DNA of 11,861 bases from Candidatus Pelagibacter sp. (GCA_016777545.1 JADHRH010000016.1:1-11861); one strand, 5' to 3'; counted from the first letter of the stretch, positions 1 to 7,982 are shown. Notes: generated from the sequence alone by a model not told the origin. Numbers and translations: made by a program.

Positions 1-3
1 AGT

Positions 4-31
4 TTGTGATTTACCCTTCATCTAGTATAAA
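4..31 (+). promoter_or_regulatory. Possible promoter of asd (-35/-10)
   Basis: A -35-like TTGTGA (4-9) and a -10-like TATAAA (26-31) are separated by 16 bases and would start transcription a few bases before the asd ATG at 45. A perfect TATAAT also occurs at 36-41, but transcription from it would begin inside the start codon or give a leaderless message. In DNA this rich in A and T such matches arise often by chance, and the upstream gene is not visible, so this is only a candidate. Confidence 0.3.
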
Positions 32-44
32 ATCTTATAATATC

Positions 45-1052
45 ATGAATATAGCAATTGTAGGTGCCACAGGCAATGTAGGAAGAAAAATTCTCGAAGT
101 ATTAGAGAGAAAAAAATTAAAAATAAATGAATTATTTTTGGTAGCCTCATCTAAAAGTGCTGGTCAAAAAATAGTTTTTAATGGTAAGGATCATGAAGTT
201 TTTAATCTTGAAACTTTTGATTTTTCAAAAACTAAAATTACCTTTTTTGCTGCTGGAGGAAAAATTTCTGAGAAGTATGCACCATTAGCAGCAAAACATT
301 CAGTTGTTATTGATAACTCTAGTTTTTATAGAATGGATCAAGATGTGCCCTTAATTGTTCCTCAGGTGAACGCAGATGCTATTAAAAATATGAAAAAAAA
401 TATTATAGCCAATCCAAATTGTTCTACTGCACAATTAGTCATTGCATTAAAACCTTTACATGATTTATTTAAGATTCAAAGAATAGTTGTTTCAACTTAT
501 CAGTCTGTTTCAGGAGGTGGCAAAGGTCCAATGGATGAATTAATTGAACAAACTAAACTATCGTTAAATAATAAAAAAATTACATCTAAAAATTTTACTA
601 AACAAATAGCCTTTAATGCAATCCCTCATATCGATCTTTTTTCAGATGATGGCTACACTAAAGAAGAGTTAAAAATGACAAATGAAACAAAAAAAATACT
701 TGATGAGCAAATTGAACTAACAGCAACTTGTGTAAGGATTCCAGTTATGGTTTCACATTCAGAGTCAGTGAATATTCAATTTGAAAAACCATTTTCTTTA
801 GGAGAAGTTCAAGATGCCTTAAGTAAAGCTAAGGGATGTAAAGTATATGATTTAAGAGAAGATGGGGGCTACATTACTCCTTTAGAAGCTGAAGGTAGTG
901 ATGAAACTTACATATCTAGAATAAGAGAAGATAAAACAAATAAAAACTCGTTAAACTTATGGATTGTTTCTGATAATTTACTTAGAGGAGCTGCATTAAA
1001 TGCAGTTGAAATTGCTGAAACTTTAATTAAAAAAAATATTGATGGAAAATAA
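45..1052 (+). CDS. asd: Aspartate-semialdehyde dehydrogenase
   Basis: This enzyme reduces L-aspartyl phosphate to aspartate semialdehyde with NADPH, the branch-point step to lysine/diaminopimelate, threonine and methionine in the cytoplasm. The N-terminus carries the dinucleotide loop GATGNVG (residues 7-13). The catalytic cysteine is C126 in NPNCSTAQ, and the general base is H238 in the VSHSES segment. The 335 residues match the usual family length. A GTG at position 6 is in frame but would add 13 residues before the first beta strand, so the ATG at 45, which starts MNIAIVGATG, is preferred. The 3' end overlaps sdhC by 11 bases, which suggests that asd and the sdh genes share a transcript. 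Identification is secure; the exact start is slightly less so. Confidence 0.95.
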   Translation: MNIAIVGATGNVGRKILEVLERKKLKINELFLVASSKSAGQKIVFNGKDHEVFNLETFDFSKTKITFFAAGGKISEKYAPLAAKHSVVIDNSSFYRMDQDVPLIVPQVNADAIKNMKKNIIANPNCSTAQLVIALKPLHDLFKIQRIVVSTYQSVSGGGKGPMDELIEQTKLSLNNKKITSKNFTKQIAFNAIPHIDLFSDDGYTKEELKMTNETKKILDEQIELTATCVRIPVMVSHSESVNIQFEKPFSLGEVQDALSKAKGCKVYDLREDGGYITPLEAEGSDETYISRIREDKTNKNSLNLWIVSDNLLRGAALNAVEIAETLIKKNIDGK

Positions 1053-1416
1053 CAATCCTTTATCCCCCCATATACAAGTTTATAGATGGCATATTTCATC
1101 TTTGGTTTCGATTTCTCATAGAATTACAGGAATAATAAATATAGTTGCAATCACAGTTATATGTGTTTGGGTTGCCTCTTTATTATTAGGAGAGACTAGT
1201 TATGAATTTACAAAAGTTTTTTTACAATCCATGTTTGGAAAATTTATAATTTTAGGATTAACATGGTCATTTAGTTTTCAAATCCTCAGCGAAATAAGAC
1301 ATTTAATAATGGATATGGGATACGGTTTTGAATTAAAAACTACTAAAATTACAGGTTTAGTTGTGATTATCGGCTCATTTTTATTAACAATTTTAATTTA
1401 CCTTTTAGGAAAATAA
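1042..1416 (+). CDS. sdhC: Succinate dehydrogenase cytochrome b556 subunit (membrane anchor)
   Basis: This is one of two membrane anchors that hold SdhAB on the inner membrane and form the ubiquinone site. It has 124 residues and three predicted helices (about 22-46, 62-82 and 103-122). The family motifs SPHIQVY (8-14), SISHRITG (23-30) and IRHLIMDMGYG (85-95) are clear. S23 and R27 match the quinone-site residues Ser27 and Arg31 of E. coli SdhC. Unusually, the heme b ligand (E. coli His84, seven residues before the IRH histidine) is Q80 here, and the usual glycine before IRH is E84. The ATG at 1042 is chosen over the TTG at 1039 directly before it. It starts inside the end of asd, with no clear Shine-Dalgarno, so translation is probably coupled. 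Function is secure; heme binding is doubtful. Confidence 0.93.
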   Translation: MENNNPLSPHIQVYRWHISSLVSISHRITGIINIVAITVICVWVASLLLGETSYEFTKVFLQSMFGKFIILGLTWSFSFQILSEIRHLIMDMGYGFELKTTKITGLVVIIGSFLLTILIYLLGK

Positions 1417-1421
1417 TTTTT

Positions 1422-1751
1422 ATGAATAATGTAACTAAAAAGTGGGTACTTTTAAAAGTAAGCTCAGCTATTTTAGTTCCTTTAATGTGCTGGTTTATAA
1501 TAAATTTTGTAGGTATTTTTGATAAAGATTATGCCGATGTGCTGGGTTTTTTTTCTACAAAATCATCAAAAATATTATTTTCATTATTTTTGATACTTGC
1601 ATTTTTTTTCTCTAATTTAAGTATTAGTGAGGTATTTGAAGATTATATTAATGATGAAAAAAACAAAAATGCCGCAAACAAAGCATTACAAATTTTTGCT
1701 ATAGTAGTTCCACTAATTACGATTATTATAGTATTTAATTTAAATATATGA
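1422..1751 (+). CDS. sdhD: Succinate dehydrogenase membrane anchor subunit SdhD
   Basis: This is the second membrane anchor of complex II. It has 109 residues with three predicted helices (about 9-30, 48-69 and 88-107), the usual size and topology. Overall similarity is low, as is normal for SdhD, but the EDY motif (73-75) after the second helix matches the region holding Asp82 and Tyr83, the quinone-site tyrosine of E. coli SdhD. The heme-ligand histidine expected 11 residues before that aspartate is F63, and the whole protein contains no histidine; its only cysteine is C23 in the first helix. It lies five bases after sdhC, and its stop overlaps the sdhA start (ATGA). Position between sdhC and sdhA makes the identity firm despite divergence. 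Confidence 0.88.
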   Translation: MNNVTKKWVLLKVSSAILVPLMCWFIINFVGIFDKDYADVLGFFSTKSSKILFSLFLILAFFFSNLSISEVFEDYINDEKNKNAANKALQIFAIVVPLITIIIVFNLNI

Positions 1752-3523
1752 GTGCTTACAAAATTATAGATCACGAATATGATGTTATTGTGCTTGGCGC
1801 TGGTGGCTCAGGTTTAAGAGCTGCAGTTGGTTTGAGTGAAGCAGGATTAAAAACTGCCTGTATATCAAAAGTATTTCCAACAAGAAGTCACACATCTGCT
1901 GCACAAGGTGGAATCTCTGCTGCCCTTGGAAACATGGGAGAAGATGATTGGAGATGGCACATGTATGATACGGTTAAAGGTGCAGATTGGTTGGGTGATC
2001 AGGATAGTATTGAGTATCTTTGTAAGGAAGCACCAAAGGCAGTAATAGAATTAGAAAAGTATGGAGTTCCATTTAGTAGAACAGATGATGGAAAAATTTA
2101 TCAAAGACCATTTGGTGGAATGACTAAAAATTATGGTAATGGTATTGTTCAAAGAACATGCGCGGCTGCCGATAGAACAGGGCACGCAATACTTCATACC
2201 CTTTATGGACAAGCATTAAAGCACAACACTGAATTTTTTATTGAATACTTTGCGTTGGATTTAATAATGAAAGATGGTGAATGCAAAGGTCTTATAGCTT
2301 GGAATTTAAATGATGGAACTATCCATAGATTTAGAGCCCATATAACAATAATAGCAACGGGTGGTTATGGTAAAGTTTATTATTCTGCAACATCAGCTCA
2401 CACATGTACAGGTGATGGTAATGCAATGGTACTTAGAGCAGGTCTTCCTTTACAAGATATGGAATTTGTTCAATTTCATCCAACAGGAATTTATGGTCAT
2501 GGAACTTTAATTTCAGAGGGTGTTAGAGGGGAGGGTGGATATTTGGTTAATTCAAAGGGCGAGAGGTTTATGGAGAGATACGCGCCAAATGCAAAGGATT
2601 TAGCATCTAGAGATGTAGTGAGTAGATCAATGTCAATTGAGATAAATGAAGGAAGAGGTGTTGGTAAAGAAAAAGACCATGTCCATTTACACTTAAGTCA
2701 TTTAGATAAAAATATTATAGAAAGTAGACTTCCAGGAATTACGGAGGCAGCAAGATTATTTGCTAACGTTGATGTAACAAAAGAACCAATACCTGTTGTG
2801 CCTACTGTGCATTATAATATGGGAGGTATTCCTACTAATTATAAAGCAGAAGTTTTAACCGTTAATGGTTCTGAAAAAACTGTTCCAGGTCTTATGGCAA
2901 TCGGAGAGGCTGCATGTGTTTCTGTTCATGGAGCAAATAGATTGGGTTCAAATTCATTGATTGATTTAGTTGTGTTTGGAAGGGCTGCAGCAATGAGAGC
3001 TGCAGAATTAGTAAAGCCTGGCACACCTCATGAAGAAGTAAGTGAAACTGAGACTGAAAAATGTTTAGCGAGATTTGATAAACTTAGAAATGCTAATGGA
3101 GAAACAAGCACTGCAGAACTTAGACTTTCAATGCAAAAGATCATGCAATCAAAATGTGCAGTTTTTAGAACAGATAAGACTTTAAAAGAAGGAGTTGATG
3201 AAATAAGAAAAGTTTATGATGGGATGGAATCAATCTCAGTCAAAGATAAATCTTTAGTTTTTAATACAGATTTAGTTGAAACATTGGAATTTGATAATTT
3301 GATTAGACAAGCAATTACCACAGTTGATTCCGCTTATAATAGAAAAGAGAGTAGAGGTGCTCATGCTAGAGAAGATTTTCCTAAGAGAGATGATGAAAAA
3401 TTTATGCAACATACTATTGCTTGGTGTAACGGAAAAGATACTAAAATTGACTATAGACCAGTTCATAAAACAACATTAACAAACGAGGTCCAATATTTTC
3501 CACCACAAGAGAGAGTTTATTAA
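1748..3523 (+). CDS. sdhA: Succinate dehydrogenase flavoprotein subunit
   Basis: This is the catalytic subunit that oxidises succinate to fumarate and passes electrons through a covalently bound FAD to SdhB. Its 591 residues match the family. The FAD-binding loop GAGGSG is at 17-22. The histidine that carries FAD covalently is H48 in [10 protein letters not shown]. Substrate and catalytic residues align with E. coli: H244 in QFHPTG, R288 in [10 protein letters not shown] (the proton-relay arginine), H355 in VHYNMGG and R398 in [10 protein letters not shown]. Nothing essential is missing, so the enzyme should be active. The start overlaps the sdhD stop by four bases (ATGA), and the stop shares one base with the sdhB start (TAATG). 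Both arrangements indicate translational coupling for balanced subunits. Confidence 0.98.
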   Translation: MSAYKIIDHEYDVIVLGAGGSGLRAAVGLSEAGLKTACISKVFPTRSHTSAAQGGISAALGNMGEDDWRWHMYDTVKGADWLGDQDSIEYLCKEAPKAVIELEKYGVPFSRTDDGKIYQRPFGGMTKNYGNGIVQRTCAAADRTGHAILHTLYGQALKHNTEFFIEYFALDLIMKDGECKGLIAWNLNDGTIHRFRAHITIIATGGYGKVYYSATSAHTCTGDGNAMVLRAGLPLQDMEFVQFHPTGIYGHGTLISEGVRGEGGYLVNSKGERFMERYAPNAKDLASRDVVSRSMSIEINEGRGVGKEKDHVHLHLSHLDKNIIESRLPGITEAARLFANVDVTKEPIPVVPTVHYNMGGIPTNYKAEVLTVNGSEKTVPGLMAIGEAACVSVHGANRLGSNSLIDLVVFGRAAAMRAAELVKPGTPHEEVSETETEKCLARFDKLRNANGETSTAELRLSMQKIMQSKCAVFRTDKTLKEGVDEIRKVYDGMESISVKDKSLVFNTDLVETLEFDNLIRQAITTVDSAYNRKESRGAHAREDFPKRDDEKFMQHTIAWCNGKDTKIDYRPVHKTTLTNEVQYFPPQERVY

Positions 3524-4302
3524 TGGTTCAAATTAATTTACCTGAAAATTCTAAAGTTCAAAAAGGTAAATATTACAAAGATACAACTGGATCGAAAAAT
3601 ATCAGAAAAGTTAATATTTATAGATGGGATCCATCAACTGGAGAAAATCCAAGAGTAGACACATATGAAGTTGATATGGACAACTGTCCTTCAAAAGTTC
3701 TAGATTTATTAAATAAAATTAAAAGTGAAATAGACCCATCACTAGCGTATCGAAGATCTTGCGCTCATGGTGTTTGTGGTTCTTGTGCTATGAATATGGA
3801 TGGTAAGAATGGTCTTGCATGTACAACACCTCACTCTGAAATTGAAGGTGATATAAATATTTATCCTCTTCCACATTTAAAAGTTAAAAGAGATTTAATT
3901 GGAGATTTAAATGGTCTTTATAAACAGTACCAGTCAATAGAGCCTTGGTTAAAAACTAATACTAAAGTTGAAACAACAGAAATTATTCAATCTAAAAAAG
4001 ATAGAGAAAAATTAGATGGAGCGTACGAGTGCATCATGTGTGCATGCTGCTCAACATCCTGCCCAAGTTATTGGTGGAATGGTGACAAATATTTAGGGCC
4101 TGCTGTATTACTACAAGCGTACAGATGGATAGTTGACAGTAGGGACGATGAGAGAAAAGAAAGACTTAAAAAAGTAGCTGATGAACTTAAGCTTTATAGG
4201 TGTCATACTATTATGAATTGTACTAATGCTTGCCCAAAGGGATTAAATCCAGCAAAAGCTATAGCAGAACTAAAAAAAATGTTAGTTACAGCTAATCTTT
4301 AA
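3523..4302 (+). CDS. sdhB: Succinate dehydrogenase iron-sulfur subunit
   Basis: This subunit relays electrons from the SdhA flavin to ubiquinone through three iron-sulfur centres. It has 259 residues. The N-terminal ferredoxin fold binds [2Fe-2S] through C80, C85, C88 and C100. The C-terminal fold binds [4Fe-4S] through C170, C173, C176 and C237, and [3Fe-4S] through C180, C227 and C233. H228 in CHTIMNC and the WWN tryptophans (184-185) correspond to residues that help form the quinone pocket in E. coli. The usual CREG before the first cluster reads CAHG here, which leaves the cysteines intact. It is the last sdh gene. Its final 11 bases overlap the convergent regulator gene, leaving no room for a separate terminator. 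Confidence 0.97.
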   Translation: MVQINLPENSKVQKGKYYKDTTGSKNIRKVNIYRWDPSTGENPRVDTYEVDMDNCPSKVLDLLNKIKSEIDPSLAYRRSCAHGVCGSCAMNMDGKNGLACTTPHSEIEGDINIYPLPHLKVKRDLIGDLNGLYKQYQSIEPWLKTNTKVETTEIIQSKKDREKLDGAYECIMCACCSTSCPSYWWNGDKYLGPAVLLQAYRWIVDSRDDERKERLKKVADELKLYRCHTIMNCTNACPKGLNPAKAIAELKKMLVTANL

Positions 4303-5053
4303 ACAAAGCACTCTTCAAATTATTTGCCGCAGAAAGCATTGAAGGTAAGATTTTTTTTAAACCATCGATGTTTTTTCTACTCTTTGCTGTGTGAGTAGAA
4401 AGACAAAAACACAGTTCATTTTTATAATTTGTAATTGGCAAAGAAACACCTACCATTCCATTAAACCATTCTTCATCATCAAATGCATAACCTTGCTTAT
4501 TAATTTTATTTAACTCTTTTTTAAACTGAGAAATATCAGTAATTGTATTTTTTGCTGATTTTGGTGTTTTAATATTATTAAAGATTTTTAATGCGTCTTC
4601 TTTTTTTATTGAAGAAAGATAAAGTTTTCCAGATGCAGAAGCATGCAATGGCAAATGATCACCAGCTTCCAGATTCAACTGCATTGGCCAATGAAATTCA
4701 ATTCTGTCAAAATACACTAGTTTTGTTCCAATAGGTACTGACAAACTAACTGTTTCTTTAATTTCAGTTGTAAGTTTTCTCAAATAAGATCTCCTAAGAG
4801 TAAAGTTTGGTTCATAAGGCAAACTATGTAAGATTATATTTCTAATCTTTGGTCCTGGAATATATTTCTTATTACTGCTAGCAATTAAAAATTTCTCATC
4901 ACACAAAGTTTCTATGTGTCGGTAAACAGTTGGTAATGGAATCTCTAATTTGTGAGATATTTTTTTTGCAGTAAAATTGTCTGGATCTAATAGAACTTCT
5001 TCAAGGATGTTTAAAATTCTTTTGGGTGAAGTTCTACTATTTGTATCACTCAT
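4292..5053 (-). CDS. IclR-family transcriptional regulator
   Basis: This is a 253-residue DNA-binding regulator. The N-terminal winged helix-turn-helix (about 8-65) includes the segment with [11 protein letters not shown], which fits the recognition helix. The C-terminal IclR ligand-binding domain (about 78-250) includes the typical [14 protein letters not shown] segment and a late GVSLPI strand. IclR proteins bind small organic acids or aromatic compounds and act as repressors or activators, often at catabolic operons. It follows mmsA after 27 bases on the same strand without a clear Shine-Dalgarno, so it is probably co-transcribed with mmsA. The likely target is the divergent mmsA/alcohol dehydrogenase promoter region, and its effector is probably the transported substrate or an intermediate. 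The effector cannot be named from sequence. Confidence 0.9.
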   Translation of the reverse strand: MSDTNSRTSPKRILNILEEVLLDPDNFTAKKISHKLEIPLPTVYRHIETLCDEKFLIASSNKKYIPGPKIRNIILHSLPYEPNFTLRRSYLRKLTTEIKETVSLSVPIGTKLVYFDRIEFHWPMQLNLEAGDHLPLHASASGKLYLSSIKKEDALKIFNNIKTPKSAKNTITDISQFKKELNKINKQGYAFDDEEWFNGMVGVSLPITNYKNELCFCLSTHTAKSRKNIDGLKKILPSMLSAANNLKSALFKD

Positions 5054-5080
5054 AACTTTTAAGTTTTTTAACTAAAAAAA

Positions 5081-6574
5081 TTAAGAAAGAACTGGAATTG
5101 TAAACTCTGGACCACTATTATCTTCCGACCATGTTACTGTTGCAGTTTTCAATTTAGTATAGAATCTTACTCCTTCAGGACCATGCATAGAATGATCCCC
5201 AAATAATGATCTCTTCCAACCACCAAAGCTATGGTACGCAACAGGTACAGGAATGGGAACATTTACTCCTATCATCCCAATTTTTGCATTTTCAGTAAAA
5301 TGTTTTGCTATCATACCACTTTTTGTAAATACAGCAGCTCCATTTCCTAATTCATGATCATTGACTAATTTTAAAGCTTCTTCATAAGTATCTGTTGTCA
5401 TCATGCTGAGCACTGGACCAAAAATTTCTTCTTTATAAATTTTCATATCAGGTTTTACATCTTCAAAAATGGTAGGACCTACAAAATATCCATTCTCATA
5501 CCCTTGTAGTTTCATATTTCTTCCATCTGCAAGAAGCTTAGCTCCTTCTTTTTCACCCGTATCTATGTATCCCAAAACTTTTTCATAGTGAGCTTTGTTA
5601 TTAAGTGGGCCAAAATCACTTTTTTCGTCTGTGTATGGTCCAACATTTAGTTTTAGTGTTTCTTCTAATAATTTAGTTTTTAAATTTTCAGCAGTCTTTT
5701 TTCCTACACAAACAGCAACAGAAATAGCCATACATCTCTCACCAGCAGACCCAAAAGCAGAGCCTATAATAGCGTCTGTTGTTTTATTAACATCTGCGTC
5801 AGGCATCACAACCATATGGTTTTTAGCTCCACCAAGAGCTTGAACTCTTTTATTGTTTTTTGTTCCTGTGTGATAAACATATTCCGCAATTGGAGTCGAA
5901 CCTACAAAACTAATCGCTTGAACATCTTTACTCTCTAATAGAGTATCAACAGATTCTTTATCACCATTTACAACATTTAAAACACCCGGTGGCATACCAG
6001 CTTCAATAGCTAATTCTCCAAGTCTAATTGGACAACTCGGATCTTTTTCTGATGGTTTAAGTACAAAAGTATTTCCACATGCAATAGCAACTGGGTACAT
6101 CCACATAGGTACCATTGCTGGAAAATTAAATGGAGTAATTCCAGCACAAACACCCAAGGGCTGTCTCATTGAATAAGAGTCAACATTAGTCCCCACACTT
6201 GCAGAGTGATCTCCTTTTAAAGAATCGGTGATACCAGTTGCATACTCAACAACTTCAATTCCTCTTTGAATAGAACCTTTTGCATCTGGAATAGTTTTTC
6301 CATGTTGTTCGGAAACCATTACAGCCATATCTTCCATATTTTTTATTAATAAATCTTTATATTTTGCTAAAATTCTTGCTCTGTTTATAGGTGTGGTTTT
6401 AGACCATTTTAAAAAAGCTTTCTTAGAGCTCTCTATAGCCATTTCAACAGTAGCTTTACTTGCTAATTCAACTTCTGCTATTTGTTCTCCAATAGCGGGG
6501 TTAAAAATTGGACCGGTTCTAGAATCTTTTACAGTAAAAACTTTTCCATCAATGAAATGACTAACTTTTTTCAT
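5081..6574 (-). CDS. mmsA: CoA-acylating methylmalonate-/malonate-semialdehyde dehydrogenase
   Basis: This is a 497-residue aldehyde dehydrogenase of the MmsA/IolA class. The class converts methylmalonate semialdehyde to propionyl-CoA, or malonate semialdehyde to acetyl-CoA, releasing CO2 and making NADH. Visible features are N150 in TPFNFP, the KPSEKDPS loop (173-180), the catalytic cysteine C281 in GERCMA, and EEIFGPV near the C-terminal third. The general-base glutamate of ordinary aldehyde dehydrogenases is absent: the segment reads ALGGAKNH (247-253), as expected for the CoA-dependent class. R104 and R280 sit where the two arginines that bind the substrate carboxylate lie in the Bacillus enzyme, favouring a carboxylated semialdehyde. 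A strong Shine-Dalgarno (6576-6585) supports the start. No iol or valine-pathway genes are nearby; the neighbours suggest hydroxy-acid catabolism. Confidence 0.93.
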   Translation of the reverse strand: MKKVSHFIDGKVFTVKDSRTGPIFNPAIGEQIAEVELASKATVEMAIESSKKAFLKWSKTTPINRARILAKYKDLLIKNMEDMAVMVSEQHGKTIPDAKGSIQRGIEVVEYATGITDSLKGDHSASVGTNVDSYSMRQPLGVCAGITPFNFPAMVPMWMYPVAIACGNTFVLKPSEKDPSCPIRLGELAIEAGMPPGVLNVVNGDKESVDTLLESKDVQAISFVGSTPIAEYVYHTGTKNNKRVQALGGAKNHMVVMPDADVNKTTDAIIGSAFGSAGERCMAISVAVCVGKKTAENLKTKLLEETLKLNVGPYTDEKSDFGPLNNKAHYEKVLGYIDTGEKEGAKLLADGRNMKLQGYENGYFVGPTIFEDVKPDMKIYKEEIFGPVLSMMTTDTYEEALKLVNDHELGNGAAVFTKSGMIAKHFTENAKIGMIGVNVPIPVPVAYHSFGGWKRSLFGDHSMHGPEGVRFYTKLKTATVTWSEDNSGPEFTIPVLS

Positions 6575-6600
6575 ACCTCTCCTTTAATATATAATTTAAA

Positions 6601-6627
6601 GTTATACTAGCTCAATTTTCTTTGCAA
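6601..6627 (-). promoter_or_regulatory. Possible promoter of mmsA-iclR
   Basis: Read on the minus strand, TTGCAA (6622-6627) could serve as the -35 and TATAAC (6601-6606) as the -10. The spacing is 15 bases, somewhat short, and the mmsA ATG lies 26 bases beyond the -10. This is a reading by eye only; the -10 is the better half. Confidence 0.3.
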
Positions 6628-6628
6628 T

Positions 6629-6655
6629 ATATTTTTCCTTAAATGAGAAAAATAT
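6629..6655. promoter_or_regulatory. Inverted repeat, candidate operator for the IclR-type regulator
   Basis: Two perfect 9-base arms, ATATTTTTC (6629-6637) and GAAAAATAT (6647-6655), face each other across a 9-base spacer. They lie in the middle of the divergent region between mmsA and the alcohol dehydrogenase gene. The repeat sits just upstream of the candidate -35 boxes of both genes, a suitable place for a regulator acting on both directions. The arms are almost all A and T, so chance is a real alternative, and their link to the regulator at 4292-5053 is inferred from position only. Confidence 0.4.
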
Positions 6656-6678
6656 TATCAATTAAAAGCTTTCAGTTG

Positions 6679-6708
6679 TTGACTCCTAAAATTACTTAAG
6701 TTTAGATT
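6679..6708 (+). promoter_or_regulatory. Possible promoter of the alcohol dehydrogenase-TRAP operon
   Basis: TTGACT (6679-6684) matches the -35 consensus in five of six positions, which is notable in this A+T-rich region. The best -10 is TAGATT (6703-6708) after an 18-base spacer, a weaker match. The message would then have a leader of about 30 bases before the TTG start at 6746. Confidence 0.35.
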
Positions 6709-6732
6709 AAGCATTAACAAATTAGATGAAAA

Positions 6733-6740
6733 GAGAGAGG
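6733..6740 (+). promoter_or_regulatory. Ribosome binding site that supports the TTG start of the alcohol dehydrogenase
   Basis: GAGAGAGG lies five bases before the TTG at 6746. The nearby ATG at 6726 is out of frame and the next in-frame ATG is 45 codons in, past the first beta strand of the enzyme. This site is therefore the main evidence for TTG as the start codon. Confidence 0.7.
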
Positions 6741-6745
6741 ACCGT

Positions 6746-7927
6746 TTGATTAAAAGAGAAAATGTTCGTATTTGTGTTCCTAGATACTTGCAAATTGGCA
6801 AGGGTAGCTTGAATGAACTCCCTGATATAATAAAAATTTTAGGATCTATAAAATCATTACTAATTGTAACTGATAAACAAATGGTATCATTTGGTTATGT
6901 AAAAAAACTACAAGATGTTTTAACTAAAGCAGGGTTAAATTCTGATGTTTTTGATGACACTGTTCCTGATCCAACGGATTCAGTAGTTTTAAATGGAATT
7001 AAATTTTTAGAAAAATGTAAAAATGATGCTGTAATTGGTTTTGGTGGAGGAAGTCCAATAGATACTGCAAAGGCAATAGCCGCAATGGCTAAATTTAGTA
7101 AAAATATTCAAGATTATAAGCCACCATCAATGTTTGATAAAAAAGGTTTTCCAATAATTGCAATCCCTACTACAGCTGGTACAGGCTCGGAAGTAACACA
7201 TCACGCAGTAGTTATAGACTCAAATAATAATGAAAAAATTTCTTGTAGAGGTGAAGGATTTGTCCCTATAGTTGCAATTGTTGATTATGATTTAACTTTA
7301 TCGAAACCCAGAAGATTAACTATTGATAGCGCAATTGACACTCTAACTCATGGAATAGAAGCATACGTAAGCAAAAAAGCCACACTCTTTTCTGATCGAA
7401 TGGCTTTAGACACAATAAGACTTGTTACCCAAAATATATATGCAGTTGATAAAAATCCAAAAGATTTAAAAGCAAGAGAAGGCTTAATGTTAGCCGCTAC
7501 ATTAGGAGGCTTAGCATTTTCCAATGCTTCAATATGTTTGGTGCATGGAATGAGTAGGCCGCTAGGTAGTAATTTCAAAGTTCCTCATGGACTTAGTAAT
7601 GCAATGTTACTACCAACTATAACTAAATTTTCGATAGATCATGCAAAAAGTAGATATGCAGATTGTAGTCGTGCTGGAGATTTTGCACTACCTGGTGACA
7701 ATGATGATGTGGCCTGTGATAAATTGATTAAAGGTCTGTACAAAATTAATAATGATTTTGAAGTTCCATCAATGCAAAATTTTGGAATTAATCAAAAAAA
7801 TTTTGAGGAAGAGTTAAAAAATATGGCAACTGATGCAGAAAATTCAGGGGCGCCAAACCTCAATCCGAGAGTGCCTTCTGTAAATGAGATGGTAGATCTT
7901 TACAGACAAGCATGGAGAGCATTTTAA
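6746..7927 (+). CDS. Iron-containing (type III) alcohol dehydrogenase
   Basis: This is a 393-residue NAD(P)-dependent dehydrogenase of the Fe-ADH family, which interconverts an alcohol or hydroxy-acid with its aldehyde. The nucleotide-binding motif GGGSPID is at 100-106. The metal ligands are D198 and H202 (DTLTH), H267 (LVHGMS) and H281 (VPHGLSNA), matching the four ligands of E. coli FucO. The histidine four residues after the third ligand in FucO is R271 here (HGMSRPLG), marking a distinct subfamily. It starts at TTG behind a good ribosome binding site. It is the first gene of an operon with a TRAP transporter and is divergent from mmsA, so it probably oxidises the imported compound to the MmsA substrate. 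Fe-ADHs include 4-hydroxybutyrate dehydrogenases, so hydroxy-acid substrates are credible; the actual one is unknown. Confidence 0.9.
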   Translation: MIKRENVRICVPRYLQIGKGSLNELPDIIKILGSIKSLLIVTDKQMVSFGYVKKLQDVLTKAGLNSDVFDDTVPDPTDSVVLNGIKFLEKCKNDAVIGFGGGSPIDTAKAIAAMAKFSKNIQDYKPPSMFDKKGFPIIAIPTTAGTGSEVTHHAVVIDSNNNEKISCRGEGFVPIVAIVDYDLTLSKPRRLTIDSAIDTLTHGIEAYVSKKATLFSDRMALDTIRLVTQNIYAVDKNPKDLKAREGLMLAATLGGLAFSNASICLVHGMSRPLGSNFKVPHGLSNAMLLPTITKFSIDHAKSRYADCSRAGDFALPGDNDDVACDKLIKGLYKINNDFEVPSMQNFGINQKNFEEELKNMATDAENSGAPNLNPRVPSVNEMVDLYRQAWRAF

Positions 7928-7974
7928 AATGAGTTGGAAATGCACTTCTTTTAGACGAACAACTCGAAACAAAA

Positions 7975-7982
7975 GAGAGGGG
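7975..7982 (+). promoter_or_regulatory. Ribosome binding site that decides the start of the TRAP binding protein
   Basis: GAGAGGGG lies six bases before the ATG at 7989. It favours that start over the in-frame ATG at 7929, which would add 20 charged residues before the signal peptide. Confidence 0.75.

Noticed and set aside
6..44. In-frame GTG at position 6 as the start of asd
   Set aside because: It adds 13 residues before the first beta strand of the Rossmann fold and overlaps the candidate promoter; the ATG at 45 gives the standard N-terminus.
1042..4302. Defective or pseudogene succinate dehydrogenase because heme ligands are missing
   Set aside because: All four frames are intact and tightly coupled, and the FAD, Fe-S, substrate and quinone-site residues are present, so an active enzyme without heme is more likely than decay.
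4313..4358. Possible terminator after sdhB: 6-base arms (4313-4318 and 4339-4344) and a run of eight T (4351-4358)
   Set aside because: The loop is 20 bases, the stem is short, and the T run does not follow the stem directly. It lies inside the regulator coding sequence, so it is probably chance.
5595..5843. Open frame of 82 codons on the plus strand inside mmsA
   Set aside because: It is antisense to a conserved part of mmsA including the catalytic region, with no motif or ribosome binding site.
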